64,000 nucleotides of DNA from Hymenobacter ginkgonis (lineage in GTDB: Bacteria; Bacteroidota; Bacteroidia; Cytophagales; Hymenobacteraceae): the NCBI RefSeq assembly GCF_009755225.1, contig NZ_WQKZ01000001.1, forward strand, positions 1,240,001-1,304,000, given 5' to 3'. Positions within the stretch are counted from its first letter, which is position 1. Each line of letters begins with the position of its first letter. Made by a program: the position numbers and the translations under genes. The notes beneath the pieces are model-generated. The model was not told the DNA's origin. It did no database searches and worked only from the letters and a program-made list of their open reading frames with translations. Positions 53,567 through 62,661 of this stretch are shown here, one piece after another.

Positions 53567-53623
53567 GGGCGGCCCCGCTCCCTACGGGCGGCCCCGCTCC
53601 CTACGGGCGGCCCCGCTCCCTAC
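53567..53623. repeat. Three tandem copies of a 19 bp GC-rich unit
   Basis: GGGCGGCCCCGCTCCCTAC repeated three times exactly (53567-53585, 53586-53604, 53605-53623), then a partial fourth. It lies between the his promoter and the 3' end of the alpha/beta hydrolase gene. Slippage-prone or a protein-binding array; function unknown. Confidence 0.85.
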
Positions 53624-53683
53624 GGGCGGTCGCCGCCGGGGGTTGCCCAGCGGGGGGCGCCCGGCCCGCCCGCGCCGCGGGCC

Positions 53684-54355
53684 CTACCCCCCTAGCCCGA
53701 GCTGGCCAATGGCGGCGGCCACCCGCTGCGGGTGGTAGTAGTGGGCAAAGTGGTCGCCCGGGATTTCGACAAATGCCTCGTCGGGCGGCAGAATCACGTT
53801 GTCGCGCCGGGCATGCACGCGTAGATTGGGGGGTAGGGCCAGCGGCGGCACCGGCGCAAACAGCACTTGCAGCTGCCGGTGCACGTAGCGGCGGGGGTAG
53901 CGCGCCATACTATCGGCCAGCCGGGCGTAAAGCTCGCGCGACTCGTCGAACTGGTAGCGGCGCTTGGCGCGCTGCCGCAGCCAGCGGCTGCCCCCGACCC
54001 CCGACCACGCGTAGAAGGCCAGCAGCAGCGGGTGGCGGGCGGTGGCCACAATCTTGCGCTGGTCGGTGAAGGAACTCAGTAAAATGGCGGCGGCCCCGGT
54101 TTGCGCTCGCAGGTGGGCCGTAATCCAGCCGCCCATCGAGTGGCCGATGAGCACATCGGTGGGCCCGATGCCGTAGCGCTGCACCAAGTGCCGGGCAAAG
54201 GTGACTACGTTGGCCGGCCCAGCGGGGCGCCACTGGGCAAACTCCGGCTCCAGTTCCAGGGCCAGCACCTCGGCCGCGGGCGGCAGGTGCGGCCGCAGCG
54301 TGTCAAAAATGGTGCTGTCTTCAAGGTAGCCGGGTAGCAGCAACAGGCGGTTCAT
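53684..54355 (-). CDS. Alpha/beta hydrolase
   Basis: 223 residues. Opens RLLLLPGYLEDSTIF; the nucleophile elbow GHSMGG has S73. Late acidic and histidine residues (PGDHFAHYYHP) give candidate D and H of the triad. No signal peptide. Small cytosolic hydrolase with unknown substrate; single gene beside the his operon. Confidence 0.85.
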   Translation of the reverse strand: MNRLLLLPGYLEDSTIFDTLRPHLPPAAEVLALELEPEFAQWRPAGPANVVTFARHLVQRYGIGPTDVLIGHSMGGWITAHLRAQTGAAAILLSSFTDQRKIVATARHPLLLAFYAWSGVGGSRWLRQRAKRRYQFDESRELYARLADSMARYPRRYVHRQLQVLFAPVPPLALPPNLRVHARRDNVILPPDEAFVEIPGDHFAHYYHPQRVAAAIGQLGLGG

Positions 54356-54464
54356 AAGCGTAGTTCTTACCGGCGGGCGGGCTGACGCCGGCGCCGAGCC
54401 GGCGTAGCGGTTAGCAGAAAGGGCGGCAGGCAGCCCGAAATTCGCCAGGTAGCCCCCTACCGCA

Positions 54465-56990
54465 TCAGAACCGCGCGATGGCCCGCAGGTTCAGCACGCG
54501 CTGCGAGAGGTAGCTCGGCACGGCGTAGGTGCGGCCGCTCACATCCTGCAAGTAGCTGTAGCCAGCCACGTTGTTTGCCCCCAGAATATTGAGGATTTCC
54601 AAGCTCAGCCACAGGCTTTCGAGCGAATATTGATGGGGCTTGGGGCCAGCCGCGCGCAAACTCACCACTTTCGAAAAGCCGATATCCACCCGCTGGTAAG
54701 CCCGGGTAAGGGCCCCGGCGCCGCGGTACTGGGGTAGGCCGGGCGGGCTAAAGGGCAAGCCGGTGCCGTACACCAGGTTCACGTAGCCGCGTACCGAGGG
54801 GTTGTCGGGCAGATGGTCCTGAAAGAAAATGCTGGCCGTCAGGCGCTGGTCCTGGGGCCGGCGGATGTAGCCGAGCTCTTGCCGGCCCGTCTTGACGCCC
54901 TGGGCGTCGTAGATGGTGATGGAATCGCCCGCGATTTTCTCTTGGGTAGTGAGCAGGCCCAAACTCAGCCACGACTCTACCCCCTTCACAAACTCGCCGC
55001 TGAGCCGGGTTTCAAAGCCTGCGGCGTAGGCCCGGGCGTTGTTTTTGGCGTAATAGCGCAGGCGCACGTTGTCGACTTCGTAAGGCACTACGTCGGTCAG
55101 GTACTTATAATAGGCTTCGGTGTTGAGGCGAAACGGCCGGTTCATGAGCTGCACTTGGATTTCACGGCCCACCACCAGGTGCAGCGACTTCTGGGCCCGC
55201 AGCTCGGGGTTGAGCTGGCCCTGCATGTCGCGCAGTTCGCGGTAAAACGGCGGCTGGGCGTAGAGGCCGGCCGCCACCTTCCACACGCGCTCGGGGTGGC
55301 GCCGGCTGCGGGCCGCAAACTGCGCCCGCGGGCTAATGACCCATTGCTGGTTCACCGACCAATAGTGCCCGCGCACGCCGTAGGTGAGCGTTTTGAGCGA
55401 GTCGATTTGCCAGGTGTGCTGCACGTAGCCCTGGGTGCGCTGGCTTTCGAGGCTGAGGTCGGCGGCGAGGCGGGTGCGGCGGGCATCGGGCACGTAATCA
55501 GCCGAATCGGCAAAGCTGTACTCGTCGAGTTGGTCGTGGATGCTTTCGTGACCCGTTTTCAGGCCCCAGCGGAGGGTGTGCGGGCCGGTGGGGTCGCCGC
55601 CAGGGTTCCAGCGGCCGCGCAGCTCAGCCGTGAAAACTTTGGCCGTAAGGTCGTTGCGGGCGTGGTTGAAGGCCGAACCCACGCTGCGCTCGCGCACTGT
55701 CTGGTTAAAATCGAGGCTGGTGGGGTCGGTGTTGACGTCGGCGAAGGTGTAGGCGGCCTCCACGTCCCGAAACTCAAATTCGCGGGTAATCAGCGCCGAG
55801 CCCAGCAGCTCGACTTGCAGGCCGGGCGAGAAATTGTGCTTCAAGCTTAGCCCGCCCTGGTAGGTGTCGTACTGCATCCGCTCGCGGCCATCGTAGTAGA
55901 TGTTGACGCGCGAATACTGGTTGGTATTGGTCGAAAACGTGACCTGCCCGCTCACCGGTACAAAGCGGTAGTCGTTGTGCGCCACCACGCCCAGAAGGCC
56001 CAGGCTGGTTTTTTGCAAATCGCCGCCCCGCTTGCCCAGGCCGATATTTACGTAGGCCTGGCCATCGTAGAACGTGGGGTTGTAGTTGCCCTGGTTTTGC
56101 TTGAGAGAGTTGAATACGTACTGCGCATTCTTATAGCGCACGCCAGCTAAGTAGCTGATACGCCCGTCCTGCGAGCGGGCTTCGGCGTGGGCCGCGCCGC
56201 CCACCAGGCTCGCCGTAGCCGACGCGGCAAACTGCGTCGGCTCCTTATACTGAATATCGAGCACCGACGAAAGTTTGTCGCCGTACTTGGGCTGCCAGCC
56301 GCCGGTGCTAAAATCGACTTTCTGCACCAAATCGGGGTTGATGAAGCTCAGGCCCTCCTGCTGCGCCTGCGTCACCAAAAAGGGCCGGTACACCTCAAAG
56401 CCGTTGACGTAGAGCAGATTCTCGTCGTAGTTGCCGCCGCGCACGTTGTAGGTGCTGCTAAGCTCGTTGTTGCTCACTACCCCCGGCAGCGTCTTCAAGA
56501 TGGCATTGAAATCGCCGAAGGGCGAGGGCAGCACCTTGGCCGTGCGCGGGTCGAGCTGAATGAGGCTGGCCTGCTCGCGCTGGTCGGCCTGCTCGGCGCG
56601 GGCGCGCACCGTCACGCCGCCCAGGGCTTTGGTATCGGTTTGCAGCGCCAGGCTAAGCGGGCGCTGGGCGTCGGCGGGCAGGCGCAGCAATTGGCGCTGC
56701 GGCAGGTAGCCGAGGCGGCGCGCCACCAGCACCAACGGTTTGCTACCCCCCACCGGCAGCGTCAGGCGCAGGGTAAAGCTGCCGTCGGCCGCCGTGGTGG
56801 CCCCGCCCGGCTGGCCCTCCAGGCTGACCACTACCAGCTCTAGGGGCTGGCCCTGGGCATCGCGCACGGTGCCGCTTAAGGTTGTCAGGAGCGGGGGGGT
56901 AGGCGCCGCCGGAGCCTGTTGCGCCACCGCGGGCAGCGTAGCGGGCAGCAGGCCCAAAAGAAGGAGTAGCGGTACGTGCTTCAAGCGCAA
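54465..56990 (-). CDS. TonB-dependent outer membrane receptor
   Basis: 841 residues. Signal peptide (KHVPLLLLLGLLPATLPAVAQQ), then a carboxypeptidase-regulatory-like domain (about 37-110: LSGTVRDAQGQPLELVVVSLEG), a plug domain (about 125-245: LKTLPGVVSNNELSSTYNVRGGNYDENLLYVNGFEVYRP) and a 22-strand-type barrel ending VLNLRAIARF. No SusD gene is adjacent, so a polysaccharide-utilisation role is not supported; the cargo is unknown. The start is a TTG at 56990 or 56984 (the latter reads MKHVPLLL); there is no ATG. TTG start and the lack of a strong ribosome-binding site suggest modest translation. Confidence 0.93.
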   Translation of the reverse strand: MRLKHVPLLLLLGLLPATLPAVAQQAPAAPTPPLLTTLSGTVRDAQGQPLELVVVSLEGQPGGATTAADGSFTLRLTLPVGGSKPLVLVARRLGYLPQRQLLRLPADAQRPLSLALQTDTKALGGVTVRARAEQADQREQASLIQLDPRTAKVLPSPFGDFNAILKTLPGVVSNNELSSTYNVRGGNYDENLLYVNGFEVYRPFLVTQAQQEGLSFINPDLVQKVDFSTGGWQPKYGDKLSSVLDIQYKEPTQFAASATASLVGGAAHAEARSQDGRISYLAGVRYKNAQYVFNSLKQNQGNYNPTFYDGQAYVNIGLGKRGGDLQKTSLGLLGVVAHNDYRFVPVSGQVTFSTNTNQYSRVNIYYDGRERMQYDTYQGGLSLKHNFSPGLQVELLGSALITREFEFRDVEAAYTFADVNTDPTSLDFNQTVRERSVGSAFNHARNDLTAKVFTAELRGRWNPGGDPTGPHTLRWGLKTGHESIHDQLDEYSFADSADYVPDARRTRLAADLSLESQRTQGYVQHTWQIDSLKTLTYGVRGHYWSVNQQWVISPRAQFAARSRRHPERVWKVAAGLYAQPPFYRELRDMQGQLNPELRAQKSLHLVVGREIQVQLMNRPFRLNTEAYYKYLTDVVPYEVDNVRLRYYAKNNARAYAAGFETRLSGEFVKGVESWLSLGLLTTQEKIAGDSITIYDAQGVKTGRQELGYIRRPQDQRLTASIFFQDHLPDNPSVRGYVNLVYGTGLPFSPPGLPQYRGAGALTRAYQRVDIGFSKVVSLRAAGPKPHQYSLESLWLSLEILNILGANNVAGYSYLQDVSGRTYAVPSYLSQRVLNLRAIARF

Positions 56991-57023
56991 GCAAACAGAA
57001 AAATGTGGGAGCCGACCGATAAA

Positions 57024-57752
57024 TTAGTTGGCTAACTGGCGCAGGTGCTTGCGTAGGCCCGCCAGCGTGGCCACTGGCCCGCCAGGCGACTTAAACACGA
57101 AGCTGCCGGCCACCAGCACGTCGGCGCCGGCTTCTACCAGCGGGCCGGCGTTGGCTTGGCTCACGCCGCCATCAACTTCGATGAGGGCGGCCGAGCCGGT
57201 GTCGAGCAGCAGCTCTTTAAGAGCGGCCACTTTTTGCAGGGTGTGCGGAATAAAGGCCTGCCCGCCGAAACCGGGGTTTACCGACATAATGAGCACCACA
57301 TCGAGCTCACTCGCAATGTCTTGCAGCAAACTCACGGGGGTAGCCGGGTTGAGGGCCACGCCGGCCGTGCAGCCCAGCCCCCGAATTTGCTCCACCACGC
57401 GGTGCAGGTGGCGGCAGGCTTCGTAGTGCACCGTAATATTGGTGGCCCCCGCCGCCCGGAAAGCGGCCAGGTAGTTTTCGGGCTGCTCTATCATCAGGTG
57501 CACGTCGATGGGCTGCCGGGCGTGCGGGTGCAGGGCCTCTAAAATGGGCAGGCCGAAGGAAATATTAGGCACAAACCGGCCGTCCATCACGTCGAAGTGC
57601 AGCCAGTCGGCCTCGGCCGTGGCCAGGGTTTCGGCGGTGGCCTGGATGTTGGCCAGGTCGCTGGCTAGCAGCGAGGGCGCCAGCAAGGGCTCGCGGCGGC
57701 CAGGATTGTTGTTGGCGTAGGAAGAAACGGGTAATTTAGACTTGGTGCTCAT
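57024..57752 (-). CDS. rpe: Ribulose-phosphate 3-epimerase
   Basis: 242 residues from ATG 57752. TIM-barrel epimerase: APSLLASDLANI, WLHFDVMDGRFVPNISFG, PIDVHLMIEQPE, VLIMSVNPGFGGQAFIP and LIEVDGGVSQANAG; the metal-site His, Asp and His/Asp are in place. It interconverts ribulose 5-phosphate and xylulose 5-phosphate in the pentose phosphate pathway. A TACTTTTG box ends 6 bp before the ATG, so the mRNA may be leaderless. The extra N-terminal tail (about 20 residues) is longer than usual. Confidence 0.96.
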   Translation of the reverse strand: MSTKSKLPVSSYANNNPGRREPLLAPSLLASDLANIQATAETLATAEADWLHFDVMDGRFVPNISFGLPILEALHPHARQPIDVHLMIEQPENYLAAFRAAGATNITVHYEACRHLHRVVEQIRGLGCTAGVALNPATPVSLLQDIASELDVVLIMSVNPGFGGQAFIPHTLQKVAALKELLLDTGSAALIEVDGGVSQANAGPLVEAGADVLVAGSFVFKSPGGPVATLAGLRKHLRQLAN

Positions 57753-57758
57753 GGTAGG

Positions 57759-57766
57759 CAAAAGTA
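57759..57766 (-). promoter_or_regulatory. Putative rpe -7 box
   Basis: Minus-strand TACTTTTG (57766-57759), 6 bp before the ATG at 57752. Confidence 0.55.
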
Positions 57767-57913
57767 CGCAGCCGGGCAGCCGCCGCCGCTGCCTTTTCCA
57801 ACGTTGCCGCCGGGAAGTTTCGTGTGAGCTGCGGCCGAGTGTAGCAGGAGTGCGCAATAGGTTAAGCGAGCAACCAGCGCCTGTAGGCCTGGGCACTTAA
57901 CCAATTAGTACCC

Positions 57914-57968
57914 AAAAACCCCGGCAGAGCGGCCCGGCGGTATTCCGCGCGAGGGTGCTCTGCCGGGG
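57914..57968 (-). terminator. Terminator after zinc-ribbon gene
   Basis: CCCCGGCAGAG (57919-57929) and CTCTGCCGGGG (57958-57968), with TTTTT on the minus strand. Confidence 0.8.
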
Positions 57969-58059
57969 CCAGTAGTTGCCCTACCCCCGGTAGGCGGGGC
58001 AAGGCTAGCGTAGTCGGAGGAGAGGTGCGGCGCCGGTTGCCGGGGCCAGCACAGCGGCG

Positions 58060-58383
58060 CTATTCCGCTTTTTTCTCGAAGGGACGCCAGTCGAGCTCGC
58101 CGGTTTCCTTGCGGCGCAGAAAGTAGCTCTGGTCGTCGTCCTTGTTTTTGCCAAACGTGAGGTCACCCCGGCACGAGAGACACTTTATGGAGGTGTACTT
58201 GTACTTGCCCTGGGCCACGCGGCTGGTCAGGTCGAGGTTATCGGAGCCGCACAGGCCGCAGGCGGCCACGTCGGGAAAGCTCAGGCGGTCGTACTCAGCC
58301 ACCGTTTCGTGGAGGTTGCTGCCTTGCACCGTGAAGTGAAATTGCCGGCGCCCGATGCGCTTGCTGGTCATCATCTGTAACAT
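58060..58383 (-). CDS. Zinc-ribbon-like protein of unknown function
   Basis: 107 residues. Two CxxC pairs (CGLC and CLSC, about 25 residues apart) suggest a zinc ribbon. The sequence KRIGRRQFHFTVQGSNLHETVAEYDRLSFPDV is basic and short. No family recognised. Starts at ATG 58383, or at the nearby in-frame ATG at 58374 or 58371. A GC-rich terminator follows. Confidence 0.7.
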   Translation of the reverse strand: MLQMMTSKRIGRRQFHFTVQGSNLHETVAEYDRLSFPDVAACGLCGSDNLDLTSRVAQGKYKYTSIKCLSCRGDLTFGKNKDDDQSYFLRRKETGELDWRPFEKKAE

Positions 58384-58506
58384 AAAAAAGAGTGTCTGAT
58401 TGACAGCTTAAAGATACGGATGGGTTTGCAAATAGCCAATTATATTAGGCAAATAAACCTAAATTTATTAGCAGCTGAAAACATCCAAAACCCTGCTACC
58501 TATCCC

Positions 58507-60216
58507 CTATTGGCGCACAAAGCGCACCGTTTGGGCCTTGCCCCCCGCTACGGGCTGCACCACGCACTGGTAGGCCCCCGGCGCCAGGCGGCGGGCAGGC
58601 AGGCGCAGGGCCACCGTGGCGGCGGGGCTGGCCGGCAGCTGCTGCTCGCTGAGCACGGCGCCGCGCACGTCGAGCAGGCGCACGCGCAGCACCTGGCCGC
58701 GCAGGCTGGGCGGCACGGCCAGCATCAGCTCGTCGAGGTGGCTAGGATTGGGAAACACGGCCAGCGGGCTTTCGCCCGCCACGCCGGTGGTGGCCAGCGG
58801 CGTGGCGGGGTGCAGCAGGTTGTAGGCCGTGGCAAAGTTGGGAATACCGAAGCCCAGCGTATTGTCGGGGCTCTGGGCCTGCGAGGCGCCTTTTTCGAGG
58901 GCGGCAATCACTTGCTGGGCCGTGAGCGTGGGGTTAGCCTGCCAGAAGCCGGCCACCAGGCCCGCCAGCTCGGGGCAGGCGTAGGAGGTGCCGTTGCCGC
59001 GTACGGCGGTGCCGGCGGCGTTGAGCACGGCCGAGGCTACCCCCATCGTGGAGAGCGTGGGCTTGAGGCGGCCGTCGGCGGTGGGCCCGTAGGAGCTGAA
59101 GCCGGCGTGGTTGCGCAGCGAATCGACGGCGCCCACCGAGATAATGCTGTCGGCATCGGCGGGCACGCCAATGTAGTGCCAGGCATTGCCGCCGTCGTTG
59201 CCGGCCGAGTTCACCACCACAATGCCCGCCCGGGCGGCGCCCAGCGCGGCGCGGCTGGCAATGGTGGTGCGCCCGGTGAGGTCGGCGTAGGTGTGCGAGA
59301 GCGGCGCGTAGTCGAAGGTATTGTAGCCCAGCGAAGAGCTAATCACGTCCACGCCCACCGAGTCGGCGTACTCGGCGGCGGCCAGCCAGTTGGCTTCCTC
59401 CATCGGCGACTCGCTGTTCACGTCCTCCGTAATGCAAAGGTGAAACGTGGCGTGCGGCGCCGTGCCCACGAAGTAGCCCGGCAGCTCGGCCCCGATGGTA
59501 GAGAGGCAGTTGGTGCCGTGGCTGTTGCGCAAGTACACGCTCCTACCCCCATCCACGAAGTTGCGGGTGCTGGCCACCCGGTTTTGGGTTTGCACGGCTT
59601 GCAGCGCCGTAATGCGGTCGGCCCCCGGAAAGCCGGCGTCGAAGATGGCAATCTGCATGCCTTCGCCGCGGTAGCCGGCGTCGTGCATGGCCACGGCCCC
59701 AATGAGCTGATTTTGGGCGTAGGCCTTGCCGTAGGTGGCGCGGGGCGTAGTGGGCGCGGGGGGGGTAGGCGTGGGCACCACGGCCGGGGCTGCGCCTGGC
59801 GTTAGCGGCGGCCGTAGGCTCAGCAGTTGGGCGCTGGCCACGGCGGGCAACTGCTGCACCTGCACCAGGGTGGCCGAGTCGCAAGCTAGCACCGCGCCGT
59901 TGAGCCAGCGCGAGGTGTACACCACCTGCGGGCGGCCGCTCACGGCCCGCACCTGGGCCAAGTAAGCGGGGTTTACGGGCAGGTCGCGGGCGCGCACGGC
60001 AATGCCCTGGCGACTGCGCCGGGCCAGCGCCCGGGCTGATAGAAAGGCCTGCGGCTGGCTCAGCGCGTACGGCGTGCCGGCCTTATCCTTGAAGTACACG
60101 AAGTAGCGGCGGGTGGCCGCCGCAGTCGCCTGGGCATGGGCAGCGGGGGTAGGGCCCAGGGCTAGACCCAGCAGCGCGAGGGCCGGCCAAAGAATTTTTT
60201 TCAGCGGATGTTTCAA
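58507..60216 (-). CDS. Secreted S8 subtilase with type IX sorting domain
   Basis: 569 residues. Signal peptide ends AHAQ at 29. A prodomain-like region (about 35-135) leads to the peptidase with catalytic D193 (IAIFDAGF), H233 (NSHGTNCLSTI) and S411 (GNGTSYACPELAG), and the oxyanion N340 (SAGND). The C-terminal 80 residues (FPNPSHLDELML to the end) form a type A type IX sorting domain. Secreted, probably cell-surface attached. No T9SS machinery genes lie here. Confidence 0.93.
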   Translation of the reverse strand: MKHPLKKILWPALALLGLALGPTPAAHAQATAAATRRYFVYFKDKAGTPYALSQPQAFLSARALARRSRQGIAVRARDLPVNPAYLAQVRAVSGRPQVVYTSRWLNGAVLACDSATLVQVQQLPAVASAQLLSLRPPLTPGAAPAVVPTPTPPAPTTPRATYGKAYAQNQLIGAVAMHDAGYRGEGMQIAIFDAGFPGADRITALQAVQTQNRVASTRNFVDGGRSVYLRNSHGTNCLSTIGAELPGYFVGTAPHATFHLCITEDVNSESPMEEANWLAAAEYADSVGVDVISSSLGYNTFDYAPLSHTYADLTGRTTIASRAALGAARAGIVVVNSAGNDGGNAWHYIGVPADADSIISVGAVDSLRNHAGFSSYGPTADGRLKPTLSTMGVASAVLNAAGTAVRGNGTSYACPELAGLVAGFWQANPTLTAQQVIAALEKGASQAQSPDNTLGFGIPNFATAYNLLHPATPLATTGVAGESPLAVFPNPSHLDELMLAVPPSLRGQVLRVRLLDVRGAVLSEQQLPASPAATVALRLPARRLAPGAYQCVVQPVAGGKAQTVRFVRQ

Positions 60217-60245
60217 TTTATAGCAGTCGCTTTATTAGGTAGGAA

Positions 60246-60348
60246 AAGAACGTCATACTGCGCTGGCCAAAGCAGCTCGCTCGCGTTGTTGAACTAGTTA
60301 ATCAACGACGCGGTCGCGATGCTTCGGCCAGCGCAGCATGACGTTCTT
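60246..60348. repeat. REP-like interspersed element, copy 2
   Basis: Imperfect inverted repeat of about 100 bp: AAGAACGTCATACTGCGCTGG at one end and, on the other strand, AAGAACGTCATGCTGCGCTGG. The arms pair over about 50 bp with scattered mismatches. Located in the gap between the subtilase and lipoprotein genes. Confidence 0.75.
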
Positions 60349-60421
60349 ACTCGTATTAATTATTCCCCAGAAGTGCTTAATGACTATAAGTAGGACGTTC
60401 AACCTCGAGGGTTTGTTCCGT

Positions 60422-61213
60422 CTAGAGCGTGCCTGTTTCCAGAAGCGTTTCGCTCCGGGAGGCTCCATTCTGTACGATGCCACGCGTAATCGTCTGGAAG
60501 CCATTGGCACTAGTCGTGAAGGTATAGTAGCTGAAGCGCCGCCGCCACACCAGGCCCACGCCGCTGGCGTACACCTGCTGGGTGCCGCGCTGCGAGTAGG
60601 CATTCACATCGTTGATGCCGCCGGGCTGGGTGTTGCGGGTCGCCACCGTTACGGGGTAGGTTTTGGCCGGCTGGCCGCCCGCGGCGAGGGTCGTATACGC
60701 GCCCCCCACCGCGGGGCCGTAGTAGCGCGTGAGGTTGATGATAGTATCGGGCTGAAAGGTACTCACGCTAAAGGCGTTGCCATTCCAGCCCTGGCCGGCG
60801 CGGGCGGGGTAAATCAGCTCCACGGTGCGCACGTTGTTGCGGGTGAGCAGCACGGCCCGGGGCAGCACCTGCACCACCAGCACGCTGTCGTCGCGCCAGG
60901 CCTCGGCGGGCGTCAGCCGCTTCGAGCGCACGAGCCGGTAGGCGGGCTGCCCTGCGGCATCGGTAAACTGCTCGCTTACGCGCTCGCGAAACTGGTACTG
61001 GCTCACGGTCACTTTCCCGTTCAGCCACGACGAGTCGCTGACGGCGTAGGTGCGGTACGTATTCAGCACCACCGGAAAATAATCGTCGTAGGCAGGAGCT
61101 ACGACTACCTCGTGGCGGCAACCACTCAGCAGCAAAGCCGGCCCTACCCCCAGCGCCCAGGCCCAGCTCAGCGGGAGCTTGGAAGCGAAAGGCAGGCAAA
61201 AACGTAGATTCAT
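60422..61213 (-). CDS. Lipoprotein of unknown function
   Basis: 263 residues from ATG 61213. A signal sequence ends in a lipobox (LLLSGC, Cys32), then a beta-rich mature part with YDDYFPVVLNTYRTYAVSDSSWLNGKVTVSQYQF. I know no family. It is 95 bp after mnmA in the transcript direction and may be co-transcribed. Confidence 0.75.
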   Translation of the reverse strand: MNLRFCLPFASKLPLSWAWALGVGPALLLSGCRHEVVVAPAYDDYFPVVLNTYRTYAVSDSSWLNGKVTVSQYQFRERVSEQFTDAAGQPAYRLVRSKRLTPAEAWRDDSVLVVQVLPRAVLLTRNNVRTVELIYPARAGQGWNGNAFSVSTFQPDTIINLTRYYGPAVGGAYTTLAAGGQPAKTYPVTVATRNTQPGGINDVNAYSQRGTQQVYASGVGLVWRRRFSYYTFTTSANGFQTITRGIVQNGASRSETLLETGTL

Positions 61214-61308
61214 ACAAGAAAAACTGGCAAAAAAAATACCTTGCGGGCGGCTCAACGCGGCCGCCCGCAAGGTACTAACGTTCAGCAGTAAACTGCCGGG
61301 CGGGTAGC

Positions 61309-62466
61309 CTAAGCCACCGCGGCGGCCAGCGCAGTTTCTGGCACTTCGCCAATGACGTGGCGCTCAATCCAGCCGCCGCCCAGCACATCGTCGCCGTCGT
61401 AGAACACGGCCGCCTGGCCCGGCGTGATGGCGTGCACCGGCTCGGTGAAGTAGATGCGAATTTTATCGCCCTCCTGCTCCAAAAACGCCGGCGAGCCCGC
61501 ATGGTGGTAGCGCACCTTCACCACGGCCGGCACCAGGCCGCGCCCTTCGAGGTTGCCGATTTTGCCCATGTTGAGCTTATGGACCGTGGTAGCGGTGCTG
61601 GCCAGCTCCTCGTAGTTGCCCAGCACTACTTCGTTTAGCTCGGGCCGGATGGCCGTGACGTAGGCCGGGAAGCCCAGCGCAATGCCCAGCCCTTTGCGCT
61701 GCCCAATGGTGTAGAAGGGGTAGCCTTCGTGGCGGCCCACTTCGGTGCCATCGGCCAGCACGAAGCGGCCGCCGGCTACGCGCTCTTCCAAGCCCGGCAC
61801 GCGCCGGCGCAGGAAGCTGCGGTAGTCGTTGTCGGGGATGAAGCAAATTTCGTAGCTCTCGGGCTTGTTGACCAGCGCCGTGAAGCCGCGGCGGCGGGCT
61901 TCGTCGTAAATCTCGGTCTTGCGCATCGCCCCCAGCGGAAACAGTGTGCGGCTCAGGCTCTGCTGCGTCACGCCCCAGAGGGCATAGCTTTGGTCCTTGT
62001 TTTCGTCGAGGCCTTTGCTCACTATGAAGCGGCCGGAATCGGCATCCTGCCGGATTTGGGCGTAGTGGCCGGTGGCAATAAAGTCGCAGCCCAGCATGTC
62101 GGCCCGGCGCAGCAGGGCATCCCACTTGATGTGGGTATTGCAGAGCACGCAGGGGTTGGGGGTGCGGCCGGCGAGGTATTCGCTGGTAAAATTGTCAATC
62201 ACAAAATCCCCGAACTCGTCGCGAATATCAATGATGTAGTGCGGAAAGCCCAGGCGCACGGCAATGTCGCGGGCATCGTTGATGCTGTCGAGCGAGCAGC
62301 AGCCGGTTTCTTTTTTCGAGCCGCCGGCGCTGGCGTAGTCCCAGGTTTTCATCGTCATGCCCACTACTTCGTAGCCAGCTTCGTGCAGCAGCACGGCGGC
62401 CACCGACGAGTCGATGCCGCCACTCATGGCCACGAGAACGCGGCCTTTGGTTGGGGTTGGTTCCAT
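61309..62466 (-). CDS. mnmA: tRNA-specific 2-thiouridylase
   Basis: 385 residues. PP-loop SGGIDSS (15-21), catalytic C106 (PNPCVLCN) and C208 (YEICFIP), and YPFYTIGQRKGLG in the middle domain. The TGCCSLDSINDARDIAVRLG variation is characteristic of Bacteroidetes MnmA. It installs 2-thiouridine at U34 of Lys, Glu and Gln tRNAs. The C-terminal beta barrel is complete. Confidence 0.96.
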   Translation of the reverse strand: MEPTPTKGRVLVAMSGGIDSSVAAVLLHEAGYEVVGMTMKTWDYASAGGSKKETGCCSLDSINDARDIAVRLGFPHYIIDIRDEFGDFVIDNFTSEYLAGRTPNPCVLCNTHIKWDALLRRADMLGCDFIATGHYAQIRQDADSGRFIVSKGLDENKDQSYALWGVTQQSLSRTLFPLGAMRKTEIYDEARRRGFTALVNKPESYEICFIPDNDYRSFLRRRVPGLEERVAGGRFVLADGTEVGRHEGYPFYTIGQRKGLGIALGFPAYVTAIRPELNEVVLGNYEELASTATTVHKLNMGKIGNLEGRGLVPAVVKVRYHHAGSPAFLEQEGDKIRIYFTEPVHAITPGQAAVFYDGDDVLGGGWIERHVIGEVPETALAAAVA

Positions 62467-62661
62467 AAAAGAGGCAAGCCACCCAGGGAAGTGAAGTTTC
62501 CGGCTGGTGCCATTCTACAAAATTACGCAATTAATCGTGCGCAAACCCGGCTTGCTGGTTGGGTTTGTGCGGGGCGGGCTGCTTGGCCATGCGCGGGCGC
62601 AGCCCGCAGCAGCGACCTTTGCCCCCATTCTACCTTCCTCCTTCCAACTTCTTTCCTTCGG

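Noticed and set aside
53567..53623. Tandem 19 bp units as a CRISPR array
   Set aside because: Repeats are directly adjacent, with no spacers.
54813..55850. Plus-strand frame antisense to the TonB receptor
   Set aside because: No motifs; the barrel and plug are on the minus strand.
58420..59805. Long plus-strand frame antisense to the subtilase
   Set aside because: Low-complexity Gly/His/Arg/Ala sequence, and the minus strand holds a complete peptidase.
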